This document shows positions 5,204 through 9,038 of a stretch of 9,038 nt of DNA, piece after piece. The notes beneath the pieces were generated by a model that did no database searches, was not told the DNA's origin, and worked only from the letters and a program-made list of their open reading frames with translations. How positions within the stretch are numbered: the stretch's first letter is position 1; each line of letters begins with the position of its first letter. The position numbers and the translations under genes are program-made. Where the stretch lies: the NCBI GenBank assembly GCA_017408205.1, contig JAFQVC010000088.1:1-9038 (forward strand), given 5' to 3'. The DNA comes from Clostridia bacterium. GTDB taxonomy: Bacteria > Bacillota > Clostridia > Monoglobales > Firm-18.

Positions 5204-7882
5204 ATGAGAAATCTGGAAACCAAATACAATCCAAAAGATGTTGAAGATAGAATTTACAAATCGTGGGTTGATGGTAAATATTTTCACGCAGAGCCTAACC
5301 CCGATAAGAAGCCATTTACTATCGTTATTCCTCCCCCAAATGTAACAGGACAGTTGCACATGGGACATGCCTTTGACGAAACACTGCAGGATATACTTAT
5401 CCGTTACAAGAGAATGCAGGGTTTTGAAGCATTGTGGGTTCCCGGAACAGACCACGCAGGTATTGCAACACAAATTAAGGTTGAAGCAGAACTTCGCGAA
5501 AAAGAGGGTCTTACACGTTATGACCTTGGTCGTGAAAAGTTTTTAGAAAGAGTCTGGGACTGGAAGGAAAAATACGGAAACAGAATCATAAGTCAACTTA
5601 AAAAAATCGGTTGCTCATGTGACTGGGACAGAGAAAGATTCACTATGGACGAAGGATGCTCAAAAGCAGTCCGTGAAGTTTTTGTAAACCTTTATAACAA
5701 AGGTCTTATTTACAGAGGTCCGCGTATCATTAACTGGTGTCCCAACTGTATAACTGCTCTTTCAAACGAAGAGGTTGAACATGCGGAACAGGCAGGACAT
5801 TTCTGGCACATCAAATATCAGATAAAGGATACTGACGAATATGTTGTTATTGCAACAACACGTCCCGAAACTCTCTTTGGTGATACTGCTGTTGCAGTTA
5901 ACCCCGAAGACGAAAGATATAAAAATATTGTGGGCAAAATGCTTCTTTTGCCTCTTACAGACAGAGAAATTCCCGTTATCACCGACGAGTATGTTGACAA
6001 GGAATTCGGTACAGGTTGCGTAAAAATTACACCTGCCCATGACCCCAACGACTTTGAAGTAGGTAAACGTCACGACCTTGAAATCATAAAGGTTATGAAC
6101 GATGATGCAACAATGAACTCCTATGCAGGTAAATACGAGGGTATGGACCGCTACGAATGCCGTAAGGCAATGATTAAAGACCTTGAAGAAATGGGACTTT
6201 TAGTAAAGACAGAAGAACATTCACACAATGTTGGTCAGTGCTATCGTTGCGGAACAACAATCGAACCAATTGTTTCAGACCAATGGTTTGTACAGATGAA
6301 GCCCCTAGCAGAAGCGGCAATCGAAGCAGTAAACAGCAAGGAAACAGAATTTGTTCCCGAGCGTTTCTCAAAAACATATATGAACTGGATGGAAAACGTA
6401 TATGACTGGTGTATTTCACGTCAGTTGTGGTGGGGACACAGAATTCCTGCTTTCTACTGTGATGACTGCGGTGAAATGACAGTTTCAAAAGAGGACATCA
6501 CAGTATGTCCCAAGTGCGGAAAGCCCGTCAGACAGGAAGAAGACGTTCTTGACACATGGTTCTCATCTGCACTTTGGCCATTCTCAACTCTCGGCTGGCC
6601 CGAAGAGACCGAAGACTACAAATACTTCTATCCAACAAGTACACTTGTTACAGGTTATGACATTATCTTCTTCTGGGTATCAAGAATGATATTCTCAGCA
6701 TGCGAGCATACAGGAAAAGCACCCTTTAAGCACGTGTTTATTCACGGTCTTGTACGTGACGGCAACGGTGAAAAGATGTCAAAATCAAAAGGTAACGGCA
6801 TTGACCCATTACAGATTATTGATATGTTCGGTGCAGATGCATTAAGATTTACTCTTGTTACAGGTGTTGCACCGGGTAACGATATGAGATTCCCCGTAAC
6901 ATACGACCCGCCTGTTGAGAAAGGCAAAAACCCCAATCCCGAGGTTAACAAGATTGTGGGTGCACCGGGTGTTGAAGCAAGTCGTAACTTTGCAAACAAA
7001 ATATGGAATGCTTCACGCTTTGTTCTTATGAATTTAGATGACAGTGCATCTGACGTTTTGCCGAAGAACTTAATGGCAGAAGATAAATGGATACTAAGCA
7101 AATTCAACGATTTAGTTAAAAAGATAACTGACAACCTTGATAAATTTGAACTTGGTGTTGCAGTGCAAAACCTTTACGACTTTATCTGGGATGAATTCTG
7201 TGACTGGTATATAGAACTTGTAAAACCAAGAATGGGAACAGAAAACAATCCTCAGAACGTACTTGTATATGTGCTTTCAAATGTGCTTAAACTGTTACAC
7301 CCCTTTATGCCGTTTATCACAGAAGAAATATACAGTTACTTGCCTGTAACAGATAAAAAAGCCCTTATTATTACTCCATGGTGCGAGTACAAAGAAGAAC
7401 TTAACTTCAAGCAGGACGTAGAAAATATCGAAATGATTAAATCTGCTATAAAGGCTATAAGAAACATAAGAAGCGAAATGAATGTTCCGCCGTCAAAAAA
7501 AGCAAAACTAATCATTGTTACACAAAAAGCCGATGTATTCAAGAATGGTGAAGCATTTTTCAAAAAACTTGCGTGGGCTGATAGCGTAGAAGTTACATCT
7601 TCAAAAGACGGTATTGAAGAAAACTGCATTTCACTTGTAACTGACGGTGCTGAAATATTTATGCCTCAGGGCGACCTTATAGATAAAGAAAAAGAAATCG
7701 CACGACTTACTCAGGAAAAAGTAAAACTTGAAGGTGAGATATTAAGAGTTGAAAAGAAACTTTCAAACGAGGGCTTTGTAGCAAAAGCGCCTAAAGCCGT
7801 AATTGATGCAGAAAGAGAAAAAGGCGAAAAGTATAAAGAAATGCTTGACAAAGTTTTGGAAGGACTTAAAAACTTACAATGA
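5204..7882 (+). CDS. valS: Valyl-tRNA synthetase
   Basis: This 892-residue class Ia synthetase charges tRNA-Val with valine and edits mischarged threonine. The catalytic HIGH motif appears as HMGH (52-55) within [13 protein letters not shown], and the KMSKS loop is intact at 524-528. [16 protein letters not shown] belongs to the CP1 editing domain. Zinc-type cysteines are C179/C182, C346/C349 and a ribbon C419/C422/C435/C438. An anticodon-binding helical domain follows [12 protein letters not shown]. The last 70 or so residues (from [10 protein letters not shown]) form the charged coiled-coil tRNA arm typical of ValRS. The ATG at 5204 is chosen because AAGGA (5190-5194) lies 9 nt upstream and the family begins MxxLETKYNP; a TTG at 5180 would precede the ribosome binding site. 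The length is normal. It is the first gene of an operon with folC. Confidence 0.98.
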   Translation: MRNLETKYNPKDVEDRIYKSWVDGKYFHAEPNPDKKPFTIVIPPPNVTGQLHMGHAFDETLQDILIRYKRMQGFEALWVPGTDHAGIATQIKVEAELREKEGLTRYDLGREKFLERVWDWKEKYGNRIISQLKKIGCSCDWDRERFTMDEGCSKAVREVFVNLYNKGLIYRGPRIINWCPNCITALSNEEVEHAEQAGHFWHIKYQIKDTDEYVVIATTRPETLFGDTAVAVNPEDERYKNIVGKMLLLPLTDREIPVITDEYVDKEFGTGCVKITPAHDPNDFEVGKRHDLEIIKVMNDDATMNSYAGKYEGMDRYECRKAMIKDLEEMGLLVKTEEHSHNVGQCYRCGTTIEPIVSDQWFVQMKPLAEAAIEAVNSKETEFVPERFSKTYMNWMENVYDWCISRQLWWGHRIPAFYCDDCGEMTVSKEDITVCPKCGKPVRQEEDVLDTWFSSALWPFSTLGWPEETEDYKYFYPTSTLVTGYDIIFFWVSRMIFSACEHTGKAPFKHVFIHGLVRDGNGEKMSKSKGNGIDPLQIIDMFGADALRFTLVTGVAPGNDMRFPVTYDPPVEKGKNPNPEVNKIVGAPGVEASRNFANKIWNASRFVLMNLDDSASDVLPKNLMAEDKWILSKFNDLVKKITDNLDKFELGVAVQNLYDFIWDEFCDWYIELVKPRMGTENNPQNVLVYVLSNVLKLLHPFMPFITEEIYSYLPVTDKKALIITPWCEYKEELNFKQDVENIEMIKSAIKAIRNIRSEMNVPPSKKAKLIIVTQKADVFKNGEAFFKKLAWADSVEVTSSKDGIEENCISLVTDGAEIFMPQGDLIDKEKEIARLTQEKVKLEGEILRVEKKLSNEGFVAKAPKAVIDAEREKGEKYKEMLDKVLEGLKNLQ

Positions 7883-9038
7883 ACGTAAATGACGCAATAA
7901 ACTTTATTCACTCACTTGAAAGGTTTGGTACAAAGTTGGGCCTTGAAACTACTGCCGAACTACTGTCACGAATAGGCAACCCTCACAAAAAACTTAAATT
8001 TATCCACGTGGCAGGAACAAACTGCAAGGGCTCTACTTCTTCCTACATTGCAAATATCCTGATGGCTAAAGGATATAAAACGGGAATGTATATTTCCCCT
8101 TTCGTCAATAAATTCAACGAAAGAATTCAGATTAACGGTCAATTTATTTCCGACGAAGAACTTTCAGAGTATGTTGAAATTATAAAAAATGTAATTGACG
8201 ACACTTGTAACCCTACAGAATTTGAAGTGGTAACTGCAATAGGTATGCTTCATTTTGTGAAGCACAATTGCGACTATGTTGTGCTGGAAGTTGGCTTAGG
8301 GGGACGCTTTGACGCTACAAACGTTATCCCTGTTCCCGAAGTTGCAGTAATTACAAGTATAAGCATAGACCATACCGATTTACTTGGTGACACCGTTTCA
8401 AAAATTGCTTTCGAAAAAGCGGGTATTATAAAGGAAAAGGGAACAGTAGTTACTTATGCGGACAACCCGCGTGATGCCGACTTGGTTTTTGAGCAAACGG
8501 CAAAAAACAAAAACTGCAGATTAATAAAAGGCGAAAAAGCAAAAATCAATGTGGTATCAAAAAGCATTGAGCAAACAACATTCGACTACAAAGGCGAAAG
8601 GTATGCAATTTCAATGCTTGGAAGCCATCAGATTTATAACGCCGTAACTGCTATCGAAACTGCAAATGTCCTTGGAATTGAAAAGCAATACATCAAAGAG
8701 GGACTTTTAAACACCTCTTTTGGCGGACGACTGGAAGTGATTTCAAAAGAGCCGTTGGTGCTTATTGACGGAGCACATAACTATTCGGGAGTACTTGCAT
8801 TAAAAGATGCGCTTACACAGTATTTTGGCGGTCAAAAAATCACATTGGTTATGGGTATGCTAAAAGACAAAGAATATGAAAAATGTATTAAAACTTTAGC
8901 GCCGTTGGCAAGTCATTTTATTGCAACAGAGCCGCAAAATCCACGTAAACTACCTGCAAAGGAACTTTGTGAAATTGCAGGTAAATACACAGATAATACC
9001 GAGTATTACGAAGACAAAAACGCAGCAATCAAAAAAGC
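7879..9038 (+). CDS. folC: Folylpolyglutamate / dihydrofolate synthase, cut by window edge
   Basis: The reading frame stays open to the right edge, giving 386 residues without a stop; FolC is usually about 420-440 residues, so only the last part is missing. The enzyme adds glutamate to folates (and in many bacteria also makes dihydrofolate from dihydropteroate) in the cytosol using ATP. Visible motifs are the P-loop region [12 protein letters not shown] (G46-S52), [45 protein letters not shown] (the lysine that is carbamylated in Mur-ligase relatives), LGSHQIYNA and [10 protein letters not shown]. The P-loop has Cys49 where GTNGKGS is expected. The ATG overlaps the valS stop as ATGA; GGAAGGA (7858-7864) is 14 nt upstream, rather far, so translational coupling to valS is likely. 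Confidence 0.96.
   Translation, partial: MNVNDAINFIHSLERFGTKLGLETTAELLSRIGNPHKKLKFIHVAGTNCKGSTSSYIANILMAKGYKTGMYISPFVNKFNERIQINGQFISDEELSEYVEIIKNVIDDTCNPTEFEVVTAIGMLHFVKHNCDYVVLEVGLGGRFDATNVIPVPEVAVITSISIDHTDLLGDTVSKIAFEKAGIIKEKGTVVTYADNPRDADLVFEQTAKNKNCRLIKGEKAKINVVSKSIEQTTFDYKGERYAISMLGSHQIYNAVTAIETANVLGIEKQYIKEGLLNTSFGGRLEVISKEPLVLIDGAHNYSGVLALKDALTQYFGGQKITLVMGMLKDKEYEKCIKTLAPLASHFIATEPQNPRKLPAKELCEIAGKYTDNTEYYEDKNAAIKK

Noticed and set aside
5081..5473. 130-codon open frame on the minus strand
   Set aside because: It lies opposite valS and over both divergent promoters, has no recognisable motif, and its composition looks like antisense of the valS N-terminus.
6742..7134. 130-codon open frame on the minus strand inside valS
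   Set aside because: It is fully antisense to a highly conserved valS segment that includes KMSKS; no family features or ribosome binding site support it.

Overview
The window looks like chromosomal DNA of a low-GC Gram-positive bacterium, most likely a member of the Clostridia. The evidence is a zinc-ribbon (four-Cys) form of ribosomal protein L28, the adjacent valS-folC pair typical of Firmicutes, strong AGGAGG-type ribosome binding sites, AT-rich sigma-A promoters with TGn-extended -10 boxes, and a surface protein with SLH-like repeats. This placement is an inference; no 16S or other phylogenetic marker is present.

Layout. (1) Positions 1-212, minus strand: a cobalamin riboswitch with its own promoter. 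It is cut by the left edge, so the gene it controls lies outside the window. (2) 246-590, plus strand: promoter, rpmB (L28) and a bidirectional terminator. (3) 5100-591, minus strand: an apparent four-gene operon running SGNH/GDSL hydrolase, then a NodB-like candidate deacetylase, then a secreted protein with YcdB/PepSY-like and SLH-like regions, then pncB (nicotinate phosphoribosyltransferase). It is driven by a strong promoter with a palindrome over its start site. (4) 5137-9038, plus strand: a divergent promoter, valS (valyl-tRNA synthetase) and folC (folylpolyglutamate/dihydrofolate synthase). folC overlaps valS by 4 bp and runs off the right edge.

How the genes may work together. rpmB, valS, folC and pncB are ordinary housekeeping genes (translation, folate, NAD salvage). 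The less ordinary part is the minus-strand operon. Two small hydrolases that both appear cytosolic (an esterase-like SGNH protein and a divergent deacetylase-like protein) sit upstream of an exported, probably wall-bound protein, and the last gene is a NAD-salvage enzyme joined by an ATGA overlap. The first three genes could act on cell-envelope glycans or their precursors; that is inference from context.

I saw no transposon, CRISPR array, tRNA, rRNA or prophage genes. Nothing here is clearly a new system. The best candidates for a second look are the SGNH/deacetylase-like pair, the palindrome at its promoter, and a Gly-to-Cys change in the FolC P-loop.
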